DNA of 64,000 bases from Auanema rhodensis. Taxonomy: Eukaryota > Nematoda > Chromadorea > Rhabditida > Rhabditidae. The notes under the pieces were generated by a model that made no database searches, was not told where the DNA came from, and saw only the letters and a list, made by a program, of their open reading frames with translations. The translations under genes and the position numbers were made by a program. Every line of letters starts with the position of its first letter. Positions within the stretch are counted from its first letter, which is position 1. The stretch covers positions 16,996,501 through 17,060,500 of the forward strand of contig OZ059899.1 in the NCBI GenBank assembly GCA_964057225.1, in the 5' to 3' direction. Of the stretch, positions 19,001 to 33,880 are shown piece after piece.

Positions 19001-22000
19001 TAAGTGTGAACTTATATCAGTTGATATCTCGGTGCATTTTTAAGCTAGCGCAAATCTGATAACACAGATCGACGCAGCTTAAAAATCCGCATCGAATGCA
19101 CTATACTACATTGAGAAACGCCCAATACAAAAATTAGTTATGATCGTTTGAAAAATGATGCATTAGTGTATGTTGAGTTTCCATGTACACTCAACATTGC
19201 TTCCAAAAACATTTTGACAAAAATTTTTTCGAAAAATTTCAAAATAATTTCGCAAAAAGTAAATGTTTTTAGATTCCTTTTTTTAAGGCAAAGACGATGG
19301 ACAATGTTATTCAACGAAAAAATTAATTCTGCAGGGTGAAAATCGAGGATATAAGTGTGAACTTATATCAGTTGATATCTCGGTGCATTTTTAAGCTAGC
19401 GCAAATCTGATAACACAGATCGACGCAGCTTAAAAATCCGCATCGAATGCACTATACTACATTGAGAAACGCTTAATACAAAAATTAGTTATGATCGTTT
19501 GAAAAATGATGCATTAGTGTATGTTGAGTTTCCATGTACACTCAACATTGCTTCCAAAAACATTTTGACAAAAATTTTTTCGAAAAATTTCAAAATAATT
19601 TCGCAAAAAGTAAATGTTTTTAGATTCCTTTTTTTAAGGCAAAGACGATGGACAATGTTATTCAACGAAAAAATTAATTCTGCAGGGTGAAAATCGAGGA
19701 TATAAGTGTGAACATATATCAGTTGATATCTCGGTGAATTTTTAAGCTAGCGCAAATCTGATAACACAGATCGACGCAGCTTAAAAGTCCGCATCGAATG
19801 CACTATACAACATTGAGAAACGCTTAATACAAAAATTAGTTATGATCGTTTGAAAAAAGACGCATTAGTGTATGTTGAGTTTCCATGTACACTCAACATT
19901 GCTTCCAAAAACATTTTGACAAAAATTTTTTCGAAAAATTTCAAAATAATTTCGCAAAAAGTAAATGTTTTTAGATTCATTTTTTTAAGGCAAAGACGAT
20001 GGACAATGTTATTCAACGAAAAAATTAATTCTGCAGGGTGAAAATCGAGGATATAAGTGTGAACTTATATCAGTTGATATCTCGGTGCATTTTTAAGCTA
20101 GCGCAAATCTGATAACACAGATCGACGCAGCTTAAAAATCCGCATCGAATGCACTATACTACATTGAAAAACGCTTAATACAAAAATTAGTTATGATCGT
20201 TTGAAAAATGATGCATTAGTGTATGTTGAGTTTCCATGTACACTCAACATTGCTTCCAAAAACATTTTTACAAAAATTTTTCCGAAAAATTTCAAAATAA
20301 TTTCGCAAAAAGTAGATGTTTTTAGATTCCTTTTTTTAAGGCAAAGACGATGGACAATGTTATTCAACGAAAAAATTAATTCTGCAGGGTGAAAATCGAG
20401 GATATAAGTGTGAACTTATATCAGTTGATATCTCGGTGCATTTTTAAGCTAGCGCAAATCTGATAACACAGATCGACGCAGCTTAAAAATCCGCATCGAA
20501 TGCACTATACAACATTGAGAAACGCTTAATACAAAAATTAGTTATGATTGTTTGAAAAATGATGCATTAGTGTATGTTGAGTTTCCATGTACACTCAACA
20601 TTGCTTCCAAAAACATTTTGACAAAAATTTTTTCGAAAAATTTCAGAATATTTTCGCAAAAAGTAAATGTTTTTAGATTCCTTTTTTTAAGGCAAAGACG
20701 ATGGACAATGTTATTCAACGAAAAAATTAATTCTGCAGGGTGAAAATCGAGGATATAAGTGTGAACTTATATCAGTTGATATCTCGGTGCATTTTTAAGC
20801 TAGCGCAAATCTGATAACACAGATCGACGCAGCTTAAAAATCCGCATCGAATGCACTATACTACATTGAGAAACGCTTAATACAAAAATTAGTTATGATC
20901 GTTTGAAAAATGATGCATTAGTGTATGTTGAGTTTCCATGTACACTCAACATTGCTTCCAAAAACATTTTGACAAAAATTTTTTCGAAAAATTTCAGAAT
21001 ATTTTAGCAAAAAATAGTTGTTTTTAGATTCCTTTTTTCAAGGCAAAGACGATGGACAATGTTATTCAACGAAAAAATTAATTCTGCAGGGTGAAAATCG
21101 AGGATATAAGTGTGAACTTATATCAGTTGATATCTCGGTGAATTTTTAAGTTAGCGCAAATCTGATAAAACAGATCGACGCAGCTTAAAAATCCGCATTG
21201 AATGCACTATACAACATTGAGAAACGCTTAATACAAAAATTAGTTATGATCGTTTGAAAAAAGACGCATTAGTGTATGTTGAGTTTCCATGTACACTCAA
21301 CATTGCTTCCAAAAACATTTTGACAAAAATTTTTTCGAAAAATTTCAGAATATTTTAGCAAAAAATAGTTGTTTTTAGATTCCTTTTTTCAAGGCAAAGA
21401 CGATGGACAATGTTATTCAACGAAAAAATTAATTCTGCAGGGTGAAAATCGAGGATATAAGTGTGAACATATATCAGTTGATATCTCGGTGAATTTTTAA
21501 GCTAGCGCAAATCTGATAACACAGATCGACGCAGCTTAAAAATCCGCATCGAATGCACTATACAACATTGAGAAACGCTTAATACAAAAATTAGTTATGA
21601 TCGTTTGAAAAAAGACGCATTAGTGTATGTTGAGTTTCCATGTACACTCAACATTGCTTCCAAAAACATTTTGACAAAAATTTTTTCGAAAAATTTCAAA
21701 AAAATTTCGCAAAAAGTAAATGTTTTTAGATTCCTTTTTTTAAGGCAAAGACGATGGACAATGTTATTCAACGAAAAAATTAATTCTGCAGGGTGAAAAT
21801 CGAGGATATAAGTGTGAACTTATATCAGTTGATATCTCGGTGCATTTTTAAGCTAGCGCAAATCTGATAACACAGATCGACGCAGCTTAAAAATCCGCAT
21901 CGAATGCACTATACTACATTGAGAAACGCTTGATACAAAAATTAGTTATGATCGTTTGAAAAATGATGCATTAGTGTATGTTGAGTTTCCATGTACACTC

Positions 22001-25000
22001 AACATAGCTTCCAAAAACATTTTGACAAAAATTTTCCCGAAAAATTTCAAGATAATTTCACAAAAAGTAGATGTTTTTAGATTCATTTTTTCAAGGCAAA
22101 GATGATGGACAATGTTATTCAACGAAAAAATTAATTCTTCAGGGTGAAAATCGAGGAAGTTCACACTTATATCAGTTGATATCTCGGTGCATTTTTAAGA
22201 TAGCGCAAATCTGATAACATAGATCGACGCAGCTTAAAAATCCGCATCGAATGCACTATACTACATTGAGAAACGCTCAATACAAAAATTAGTTATAATC
22301 GTTTGAAAAATGATGCATTAGTGTATGTTGAGTTTCCATGTACACTCAACATTGCTTCCAAAAACATTTTGACAAAAATTTTTCCGAAAAATTTCAAGAT
22401 AATTTCACAAAAAGTAGATGTTTTTAGATTCATTTTTTCAAGGCAAAGATGATGGACAATGTTATTCAACGAAAAAATTAATTCTTCAGGGTGAAAATCG
22501 AGGAAGTTCACACTTATATCAGTTGATATCTCGGTGCATTTTTAAGATAGCGCAAATCTGATAACATAGATCGACGCAGCTTAAAAATCCGCATCGAATG
22601 CACTATACAACATTGAGAAACGCTTAATACAAAAGTTAGTTATGATCGTTTGGAAAATGATGCATTAGTGTATGTTGAGTTTCCATGTACACTCAACATT
22701 GCTTCCAAAAACATTTTGACAAAAATTTTTTCGAAAAATTTCAGAATATTTTAGCAAAAAATAGTTGTTTTTAGATTCCTTTTTTCAAGGCAAAGACGAT
22801 GGACAATGTTATTCAACGAAAAAATTAATTCTTCAGGGTGACAATCGAGGATATAAGTGTGAACTTATATCAGTTGATATCTCGGTGAATTTTTAAGCTA
22901 GCGCAAATCTGATAACACAGATCGACGCAGCTTAAAAATCCACATCGAATGCACTATACAACATTGAGAAACGCTTAATACAAAAATTAGTTATGATCGT
23001 TTGAAAAAAGACGCATTAGTGTATGTTGAGTTTCCATGTACACTCAACATTGCTTCCAAAAACATTTTGACAAAAATTTTTTCGGAAAATTTCAGAATAT
23101 TTTAGCAAAAAATAGTTGTTTTTAGATTCCTTTTTTCAAGGCAAAGACGATGGACAATGTTATTCAACGAAAAATTAATTCTGCAGGGTGAAAATCGAGG
23201 ATATAAGTGTGAACTTATATCAGTTGATATCTCGGTGAATTTTTAAGCTAGCGCAAATCTGATAACACAGATCGACGCAGCTTAAAAATCCACATCGAAT
23301 GCACTATACAACATTGAGAAACGCTTAATACAAAAATTAGTTATGATCGTTTGAAAAAAGACGCATTAGTGTATGTTGAGTTTCCATGTACACTCAACAT
23401 TGCTTCCAAAAACATTTTGACAAAAATTTTTTCGAAAAATTTCAAAATAATTTCGCAAAAAGTAAATGTTTTTAGATTCCTTTTTTTAAGGCAAAGACGA
23501 TGGACAATGTTATTCAACGAAAAAATTAATTCTGCAGGGTGAAAATCGAGGATATAAGTGTGAACTTATATCAGTTGATATCTCGGTGCATTTTTAAGCT
23601 AGCGCAAATCTGATAACACAGATCGACGCAGCTTAAAAATCCGCATCGAATGCACTATACTACATTGAGAAACGCTTAATACAAAAATTAGTTATGATCG
23701 TTTGAAAAATGATGCATTAGTGTATGTTGAGTTTCCATGTACACTCAACATTGCTTCCAAAAACATTTTGACAAAAATTTTTTCGAAAAATTTCAAAATA
23801 ATTTCGCAAAAAGTAAATGTTTTTAGATTCCTTTTTTTAAGGCAAAGACGATGGACAATGTTATTCAACGAAAAAATTAATTCTGCAGGGTGAAAATCGA
23901 GGATATAAGTGTGAACTTATATCAGTTGATATCTCGGTGCATTTTTAAGCTAGCGCAAATCTGATAACACAGATCGACGCAGCTTAAAAATCCGCATCGA
24001 ATGCACTATACTACATTGAGAAACGCTTAATACAAAAATTAGTTATGATCGTTTGAAAAATGATGCATTAGTGTATGTTGAGTTTCCATGTACACTCAAC
24101 ATTGCTTCCAAAAACATTTTGACAAAAATTTTTTCGAAAAATTTCAAAATAATTTCGCAAAAAGTAAATGTTTTTAGATTCCTTTTTTTAAGGCAAAGAC
24201 GATGGACAATGTTATTCAACGAAAAAATTAATTCTGCAGGGTGAAAATCGAGGATATAAGTGTGAACTTATATCAGTTGATATCTCGGTGCATTTTTAAG
24301 CTAGCGCAAATCTGATAACACAGATCGACGCAGCTTAAAAATCCGCATCGAATGCACTATACTACATTGAGAAACGCTTAATACAAAAATTAGTTATGAT
24401 CGTTTGAAAAATGATGCATTAGTGTATGTTGAGTTTCCATGTACACTCAACATTGCTTCCAAAAACATTTTGACAAAAATTTTTTCGAAAAATTTCAAAA
24501 TAATTTCGCAAAAAGTAAATGTTTTTAGATTCCTTTTTTTAAGGCAAAGACGATGGACAATGTTATTCAACGAAAAAATTAATTCTGCAGGGTGAAAATC
24601 GAGGATATAAGTGTGAACTTATATCAGTTGATATCTCGGTGCATTTTTAAGCTAGCGCAAATCTGATAAAACAGATCGACGCAGCTTAAAAATCCGCATC
24701 GAATGCACTGTACAACATTGAGAAACGCTTAATACAAAAATTAGTTATGATCGTTTGAAAAATGATGCATTAGTGTATGTTGAGTTTCCATGTACACTCA
24801 ACATTGCTTCCAAAAACATTTTGACAAAAATTTTTTCGAAAAATTTCAGAATATTTTAGCAAAAAATAGTTGTTTTTAGATTCCTTTTTTCAAGGCAAAG
24901 ACGATGGACAATGTTATTCAACGAAAAAATTAATTCTGCAGGGTGAAAATCGAGGATATAAGTGTGAACTTATATCAGTTGATATCTCGGTGAATTTTTA

Positions 25001-27584
25001 AGCTAGCGCAAATCTGATAAAACAGATCGACGCAGCTTAAAAATCCGCATCGAATGCACTATACAACATTGAGAAACGCTTAATACAAAAATTAGTTATG
25101 ATCGTTTGAAAAATGATGCATTAGTGTATGTTGAGTTTCCATGTACACTCAACATTGCTTCCAAAAACATTTTGACAAAAATTTTTTCGAAAAATTTCAG
25201 AATATTTTAGCAAAAAATAGTTGTTTTTAGATTCCTTTTTTCAAGGCAAAGACGATGGACAATGTTATTCAACGAAAAAATTAATTCTGCAGGGTGAAAA
25301 TCGAGGATATAAGTGTGAACATATATCAGTTGATATCTCGGTGAATTTTTAAGCTAGCGCAAATCTGATAACACAGATCGACGCAGCTTAAAAATCCGCA
25401 TCGAATGCATCATACTACATTGAGAAACGCTTAATACAAAAATTAGTTATGATCGTTTGAAAAATGATGCATTAGTGTATGTTGAGTTTCCATGTACACT
25501 CAACATTGCTTCCAAAAACATTTTGACAAAAATTTTTTCGAAAAATTTCAGAATATTTTAGCAAAAAATAGTTGTTTTTAGATTCCTTTTTTCAAGGCAA
25601 AGACGATGGACAATGTTATTCAACGAAAAAATTAATTCTGCAGGGTGAAAATCGAGGATATAAGTGTGAACTTATATCAGTTGATATCTCGGTGAATTTT
25701 TAAGCTAGCGCAAATCTGATAACACAGATCGACGCAGCTTAAAAATCCACATCGAATGCACTATACAACATTGAGAAACGCTTAATACAAAAATTAGTTA
25801 TGATCGTTTGAAAAAAGACGCATTAGTGTATGTTGAGTTTCCATGTACACTCAACATTGCTTCCAAAAACATTTTGACAAAAATTTTTTCGAAAAATTTC
25901 AAAATAATTTCGCAAAAAGTAAATGTTTTTAGATTCCTTTTTCTAAGGCAAAGACGATGGACAATGTTATTCAACGAAAAAATTAATTCTGCAGGGTGAA
26001 AATCGAGGATATAAGTGTGAACTTATATCAGTTGATATCTCGGTGCATTTTTAAGCTAGCGCAAATCTGATAACACAGATCGACGCAGCTTAAAAATCCG
26101 CATCGAATGCACTATACTACATTGAGAAACGCTTAATACAAAAATTAGTTATGATCGTTTGAAAAATGATGCATTAGTGTATGTTGAGTTTCCATGTACA
26201 CTCAACATTGCTTCCAAAAACATTTTGACAAAAATTTTTTCGAAAAATTTCAAAATAATTTCGCAAAAAGTAAATGTTTTTAGATTCCTTTTTTTAAGGC
26301 AAAGACGATGGACAATGTTATTCAACGAAAAAATTAATTCTGCAGGGTGAAAATCGAGGATATAAGTGTGAACTTATATCAGTTGATATCTCGGTGCATT
26401 TTTAAGCTAGCGCAAATCTGATAACACAGATCGACGCAGCTTAAAAATCCGCATCGAATGCACTATACTACATTGAGAAACGCTTAATACAAAAATTAGT
26501 TATGATCGTTTGAAAAATGATGCATTAGTGTATGTTGAGTTTCCATGTACACTCAACATTGCTTCCAAAAACATTTTGACAAAAATTTTTTCGAAAAATT
26601 TCAAAATAATTTCGCAAAAAGTAAAAGTTTTTAGATTCCTTTTTTTAAGGCAAAGACGATGGACAATGTTATTCAACGAAAAAATTAATTCTGCAGGGTG
26701 AAAATCGAGGATATAAGTGTGAACATATATCAGTTGATATCTCGGTGCATTTTTAAGCTAGCGCAAATCTGATAACACAGATCGACGCAGCTTAAAAATC
26801 CGCATCGAATGCATTATACTACATTGAGAAACGCTTAATACAAAAATTAGTTATGATCGTTTGAAAAATGATGCATTAGTGTATGTTGAGTTTCCATGTA
26901 CACTCAACATTGCTTCCAAAAACATTTTGACAAAAATTTTTTCGAAAAATTTCAGAATATTTTAGCAAAAAATAGTTGTTTTTAGATTCCTTTTTTCAAG
27001 GCAAAGACGATGGACAATGTTATTCAACGAAAAAATTAATTCTGCAGGGTGAAAATCGAGGATATAAGTGTGAACTTATATCAGTTGATATCTCGGTGAA
27101 TTTTTAAGCTAGCGCAAATCTGATAACACAGATCGACGCAGCTTAAAAATCCACATCGAATGCACTATACAACATTGAGAAACGCTTAATACAAAAATTA
27201 GTTATGATCGTTTGAAAAAAGACGCATTAGTGTATGTTGAGTTTCCATGTACACTCAACATTGCTTCCAAAAACATTTTGACAAAAATTTTTTCGAAAAA
27301 TTTCAAAATAATTTCGCAAAAAGTAAATGTTTTTAGATTCCTTTTTTTAAGGCAAAGACGATGGACAATGTTATTCAACGAAAAAATTAATTCTGCAGGG
27401 TGAAAATCGAGGATATAAGTGTGAACTTATATCAGTTGATATCTCGGTGCATTTTTAAGCTAGCGCAAATCTGATAACACAGATCGACGCAGCTTAAAAA
27501 TCCGCATCGAATGCACTATACTACATTGAGAAACGCTTAATACAAAAATTAGTTATGATCGTTTGAAAAATGATGCATTAGTGT

Positions 27585-27612
27585 ATGTTGAGTTTCCATG
27601 TACACTCAACAT
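27585..27612. other. conserved hairpin 1 of the monomer (example)
   Basis: ATGTTGAG and CTCAACAT form an 8-bp perfect stem with a 12-base loop. It is present in nearly every monomer, including both subfamilies, although the loop differs by one base in the left island. Confidence 0.8.
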
Positions 27613-27763
27613 TGCTTCCAAAAACATTTTGACAAAAATTTTTTCGAAAAATTTCAAAATAATTTCGCAAAAAGTAAATGTTTTTAGATTCCTTTTTTTA
27701 AGGCAAAGACGATGGACAATGTTATTCAACGAAAAAATTAATTCTGCAGGGTGAAAATCGAGG

Positions 27764-27783
27764 ATATAAGTGTGAACTTATAT
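27764..27783. other. conserved hairpin 2 of the monomer (example)
   Basis: ATATAAG and CTTATAT form a 7-bp perfect stem with loop TGTGAA. This is the segment that is flipped and shortened in the 347-bp monomers. Some monomers have CATATAT or ATATCAG, which weakens the stem. Confidence 0.85.
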
Positions 27784-30721
27784 CAGTTGATATCTCGGTG
27801 CATTTTTAAGCTAGCGCAAATCTGATAACACAGATCGACGCAGCTTAAAAATCCGCATCGAATGCACTATACTACATTGAGAAACGCTTAATACAAAAAT
27901 TAGTTATGATCGTTTGAAAAATGATGCATTAGTGTATGTTGAGTTTCCATGTACACTCAACATTGCTTCCAAAAACATTTTGACAAAAATTTTTTCGAAA
28001 AATTTCAAAATAATTTCGCAAAAAGTAAATGTTTTTAGATTCCTTTTTTTAAGGCAAAGACGATGGACAATGTTATTCAACGAAAAAATTAATTCTGCAG
28101 GGTGAAAATCGAGGATATAAGTGTGAACTTATATCAGTTGATATCTCGGTGCATTTTTAAGCTAGCGCAAATCTGATAACACAGATCGACGCAGCTTAAA
28201 AATCCGCATCGAATGCACTATACTACATTGAGAAACGCTTAATACAAAAATTAGTTATGATCGTTTGAAAAATGATGCATTAGTGTATGTTGAGTTTCCA
28301 TGTATACTCAACATTGCTTCCAAAAACATTTTGACAAAAATTTTTTCGAAAAATTTCAAAATAATTTCGCAAAAAGTAAATGTTTTTAGATTCCTTTTTT
28401 TAAGGCAAAGACGATGGACAATGTTATTCAACGAAAAAATTAATTCTGCAGGGTGAAAATCGAGGATATAAGTGTGAACTTATATCAGTTGATATCTCGG
28501 TGCATTTTTAAGCTAGCGCAAATCTGATAACACAGATCGACGCAGCTTAAAAATCCGCATCGAATGCACTATACTACATTGAGAAACGCTTAATACAAAA
28601 ATTAGTTATGATCGTTTGAAAAATGATGCATTAGTGTATGTTGAGTTTCCATGTACACTCAACATTGCTTCCAAAAACATTTTGACAAAAATTTTTTCGA
28701 AAAATTTCAAAATAATTTCGCAAAAAGTAAATGTTTTTAGATTCCTTTTTTTAAGGCAAAGACGATGGACAATGTTATTCAACGAAAAAATTAATTCTGC
28801 AGGGTGAAAATCGAGGATATAAGTGTGAACTTATATCAGTTGATATCTCGGTGCATTTTTAAGCTAGCGCAAATCTGATAACACAGATCGACGCAGCTTA
28901 AAAATCCGCATCGAATGCACTATACTACATTGAGAAACGCTTAATACAAAAATTAGTTATGATCGTTTGAAAAATGATGCATTAGTGTATGTTGAGTTTC
29001 CATGTACACTCAACATTGCTTCCAAAAACATTTTGACAAAAATTTTTTCGAAAAATTTCAAAATAATTTCGCAAAAAGTAAATGTTTTTAGATTCCTTTT
29101 TTTAAGGCAAAGACGATGGACAATGTTATTCAACGAAAAAATTAATTCTGCAGGGTGAAAATCGAGGATATAAGTGTGAACATATATCAGTTGATATCTC
29201 GGTGAATTTTTAAGCTAGCGCAAATCTGATAACACAGATCGACGCAGCTTAAAAATCCGCATCGAATGCATCATACTACATTGAGAAACGCTTAATACAA
29301 AAATTAGTTATGATCGTTTGAAAAATGATGCATTAGTGTATGTTGAGTTTCCATGTACACTCAACATTGCTTCCAAAAACATTTTGACAAAAATTTTTTC
29401 GAAAAATTTCAGAATATTTTAGCAAAAAATAGTTGTTTTTAGATTCCTTTTTTCAAGGCAAAGACGATGGACAATGTTATTCAACGAAAAAATTAATTCT
29501 GCAGGGTGAAAATCGAGGATATAAGTGTGAACTTATATCAGTTGATATCTCGGTGAATTTTTAAGCTAGCGCAAATCTGATAAAACAGATCGACGCAGCT
29601 TAAAAATCCGCATCGAATGCACTATACAACATTGAGAAACGCTTAATACAAAAATTAGTTATGATCGTTTGAAAAAAGACGCATTAGTGTATGTTGAGTT
29701 TCCATGTACACTCAACATTGCTTCCAAAAACATTTTGACAAAAATTTTTTCGAAAAATTTCAGAATATTTTAGCAAAAAATAGTTGTTTTTAGATTCCTT
29801 TTTTCAAGGCAAAGACGATGGACAATGTTATTCAACGAAAAAATTAATTCTGCAGGGTGAAAATCGAGGATATAAGTGTGAACTTATATCAGTTGATATC
29901 TCGGTGCATTTTTAAGCTAGCGCAAATCTGATAACACAGATCGACGCAGCTTAAAAATCCGCATCGAATGCACTATACTACATTGAGAAACGCTTAATAC
30001 AAAAATTAGTTATGATCGTTTGAAAAATGATGCATTAGTGTATGTTGAGTTTCCATGTACACTCAACATTGCTTCCAAAAACATTTTGACAAAAATTTTT
30101 TCGAAAAATTTCAAAATAATTTCGCAAAAAGTAAATGTTTTTAGATTCCTTTTTTTAAGGCAAAGACGATGGACAATGTTATTCAACGAAAAAATTAATT
30201 CTGCAGGGTGAAAATCGAGGATATAAGTGTGAACATATATCAGTTGATATCTCGGTGAATTTTTAAGCTAGCGCAAATCTGATAACACAGATCGACGCAG
30301 CTTAAAAATCCGCATCGAATGCATCATACTACATTGAGAAACGCTTAATACAAAAATTAGTTATGATCGTTTGAAAAATGATGCATTAGTGTATGTTGAG
30401 TTTCCATGTACACTCAACATTGCTTCCAAAAACATTTTGACAAAAATTTTTTCGAAAAATTTCAGAATATTTTAGCAAAAAATAGTTGTTTTTAGATTCC
30501 TTTTTTCAAGGCAAAGACGATGGACAATGTTATTCAACGAAAAAATTAATTCTGCAGGGTGAAAATCGAGGATATAAGTGTGAACTTATATCAGTTGATA
30601 TCTCGGTGAATTTTTAAGCTAGCGCAAATCTGATAACACAGATCGACGCAGCTTAAAAATCCGCATGGAATGCACTATACAACATTGAAAAACGCTTAAT
30701 ACAAAAATTAGTTATGATCGT

Positions 30722-33700
30722 TTGAAAAAAGACGCATTAGTGTATGTTGAGTTTCCATGTACACTCAACATTGCTTCCAAAAACATTTTGACAAAAATTT
30801 TTTCGAAAAATTTCAAAATAATTTCGCAAAAAGTAAATGTTTTTAGATTCCTTTTTTTAAGGCAAAGACGATGGACAATGTTATTCAACGAAAAAATTAA
30901 TTCTGCAGGGTGAAAATCGAGGATATAAGTGTGAACTTATATCAGTTGATAGCTCGGTGAATTTTTAAGCTAGCGCAAATCTGATAACACAGATCGACGC
31001 AGCTTAAAAATCCGCATGGAATGCACTATACAACATTGAGAAACGCTTAATACAAAAATTAGTTATGATCGTTTGAAAAATGATGCATTAGTGTATGTTG
31101 AGTTTCCATGTACACTCAACATTGCTTCCAAAAACATTTTGACAAAAATTTTTTCGAAAAATTTCAAAATAATTTCGCAAAAAGTAAATGTTTTTAGATT
31201 CCTTTTTTTAAGGCAAAGACGATGGACAATGTTATTCAACGAAAAAATTAATTCTGCAGGGTGAAAATCGAGGATATAAGTGTGAACTTATATCAGTTGA
31301 TATCTCGGTGCATTTTTAAGCTAGCGCAAATCTGATAACACAGATCGACGCAGCTTAAAAATCCGCATCGAATGCACTATACTACATTGAGAAACGCTTA
31401 ATACAAAAATTAGTTATGATCGTTTGAAAAATGATGCATTAGTGTATGTTGAGTTTCCATGTATACTCAACATTGCTTCCAAAAACATTTTGACAAAAAT
31501 TTTTTCGAAAAATTTCAAAATAATTTCGCAAAAAGTAAATGTTTTTAGATTCCTTTTTTTAAGGCAAAGACGATGGACAATGTTATTCAACGAAAAAATT
31601 AATTCTGCAGGGTGAAAATCGAGGATATAAGTGTGAACTTATATCAGTTGATATCTCGGTGCATTTTTAAGCTAGCGCAAATCTGATAACACAGATCGAC
31701 GCAGCTTAAAAATCCGCATCGAATGCACTATACTACATTGAGAAACGCTTAATACAAAAATTAGTTATGATCGTTTGAAAAATGATGCATTAGTGTATGT
31801 TGAGTTTCCATGTACACTCAACATTGCTTCCAAAAACATTTTGACAAAAATTTTTTCGAAAAATTTCAAAATAATTTCGCAAAAAGTAAATGTTTTTAGA
31901 TTCCTTTTTTTAAGGCAAAGACGATGGACAATGTTATTCAACGAAAAAATTAATTCTGCAGGGTGAAAATCGAGGATATAAGTGTGAACTTATATCAGTT
32001 GATATCTCGGTGCATTTTTAAGCTAGCGCAAATCTGATAACACAGATCGACGCAGCTTAAAAATCCGCATCGAATGCACTATACTACATTGAGAAACGCT
32101 TAATACAAAAATTAGTTATGATCGTTTGAAAAATGATGCATTAGTGTATGTTGAGTTTCCATGTACACTCAACATTGCTTCCAAAAACATTTTGACAAAA
32201 ATTTTTTCGAAAAATTTCAAAATAATTTCGCAAAAAGTAAATGTTTTTAGATTCCTTTTTTTAAGGCAAAGACGATGGACAATGTTATTCAACGAAAAAA
32301 TTAATTCTGCAGGGTGAAAATCGAGGATATAAGTGTGAACATATATCAGTTGATATCTCGGTGAATTTTTAAGCTAGCGCAAATCTGATAACACAGATCG
32401 ACGCAGCTTAAAAATCCGCATCGAATGCATCATACTACATTGAGAAACGCTTAATACAAAAATTAGTTATGATCGTTTGAAAAATGATGCATTAGTGTAT
32501 GTTGAGTTTCCATGTACACTCAACATTGCTTCCAAAAACATTTTGACAAAAATTTTTTCGAAAAATTTCAGAATATTTTAGCAAAAAATAGTTGTTTTTA
32601 GATTCCTTTTTTCAAGGCAAAGACGATGGACAATGTTATTCAACGAAAAAATTAATTCTGCAGGGTGAAAATCGAGGATATAAGTGTGAACTTATATCAG
32701 TTGATATCTCGGTGAATTTTTAAGCTAGCGCAAATCTGATAAAACAGATCGACGCAGCTTAAAAATCCGCATCGAATGCACTATACAACATTGAGAAACG
32801 CTTAATACAAAAATTAGTTATGATCGTTTGAAAAAAGACGCATTAGTGTATGTTGAGTTTCCATGTACACTCAACATTGCTTCCAAAAACATTTTGACAA
32901 AAATTTTTTCGAAAAATTTCAGAATATTTTAGCAAAAAATAGTTGTTTTTAGATTCCTTTTTTCAAGGCAAAGACGATGGACAATGTTATTCAACGAAAA
33001 AATTAATTCTGCAGGGTGAAAATCGAGGATATAAGTGTGAACTTATATCAGTTGATATCTCGGTGCATTTTTAAGCTAGCGCAAATCTGATAACACAGAT
33101 CGACGCAGCTTAAAAATCCGCATCGAATGCACTATACTACATTGAGAAACGCTTAATACAAAAATTAGTTATGATCGTTTGAAAAATGATGCATTAGTGT
33201 ATGTTGAGTTTCCATGTACACTCAACATTGCTTCCAAAAACATTTTGACAAAAATTTTTTCGAAAAATTTCAAAATAATTTCGCAAAAAGTAAATGTTTT
33301 TAGATTCCTTTTTTTAAGGCAAAGACGATGGACAATGTTATTCAACGAAAAAATTAATTCTGCAGGGTGAAAATCGAGGATATAAGTGTGAACATATATC
33401 AGTTGATATCTCGGTGAATTTTTAAGCTAGCGCAAATCTGATAACACAGATCGACGCAGCTTAAAAATCCGCATCGAATGCATCATACTACATTGAGAAA
33501 CGCTTAATACAAAAATTAGTTATGATCGTTTGAAAAATGATGCATTAGTGTATGTTGAGTTTCCATGTACACTCAACATTGCTTCCAAAAACATTTTGAC
33601 AAAAATTTTTTCGAAAAATTTCAGAATATTTTAGCAAAAAATAGTTGTTTTTAGATTCCTTTTTTCAAGGCAAAGACGATGGACAATGTTATTCAACGAA

Positions 33701-33880
33701 AAAATTAATTCTGCAGGGTGAAAATCGAGGATATAAGTGTGAACTTATATCAGTTGATATCTCGGTGAATTTTTAAGCTAGCGCAAATCTGATAACACAG
33801 ATCGACGCAGCTTAAAAATCCGCATGGAATGCACTATACAACATTGAGAAACGCTTAATACAAAAATTAGTTATGATCGT
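30722..33880. repeat. 9-monomer higher-order repeat, copy 2
   Basis: Copy of 27563-30721 at an offset of 3159 bp. The first monomer carries GATAGCTCGG (30948), which also occurs 3159 bp later at 34107, so the exchange seam lies near a monomer start and the pattern continues a little into the next block. Confidence 0.85.

Larger units (their letters stand above)
27563..30721. repeat. 9-monomer higher-order repeat, copy 1
   Basis: A 3159-bp unit (9 x 351) repeated directly at 30722. The subtype order in both is A A A A A B B A B. A private TGTATACTCAAC variant in the third monomer (near 28303) recurs exactly 3159 bp later, as does a CGCATGGAATGC variant near its end. Confidence 0.88.

Noticed and set aside
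27561..27911. CENP-B box within the satellite.
   Set aside because: I looked for the TTCG, A and CGGG core spacing; the TTTTTCGAAAAATTTC tract has no CGGG at the right distance.
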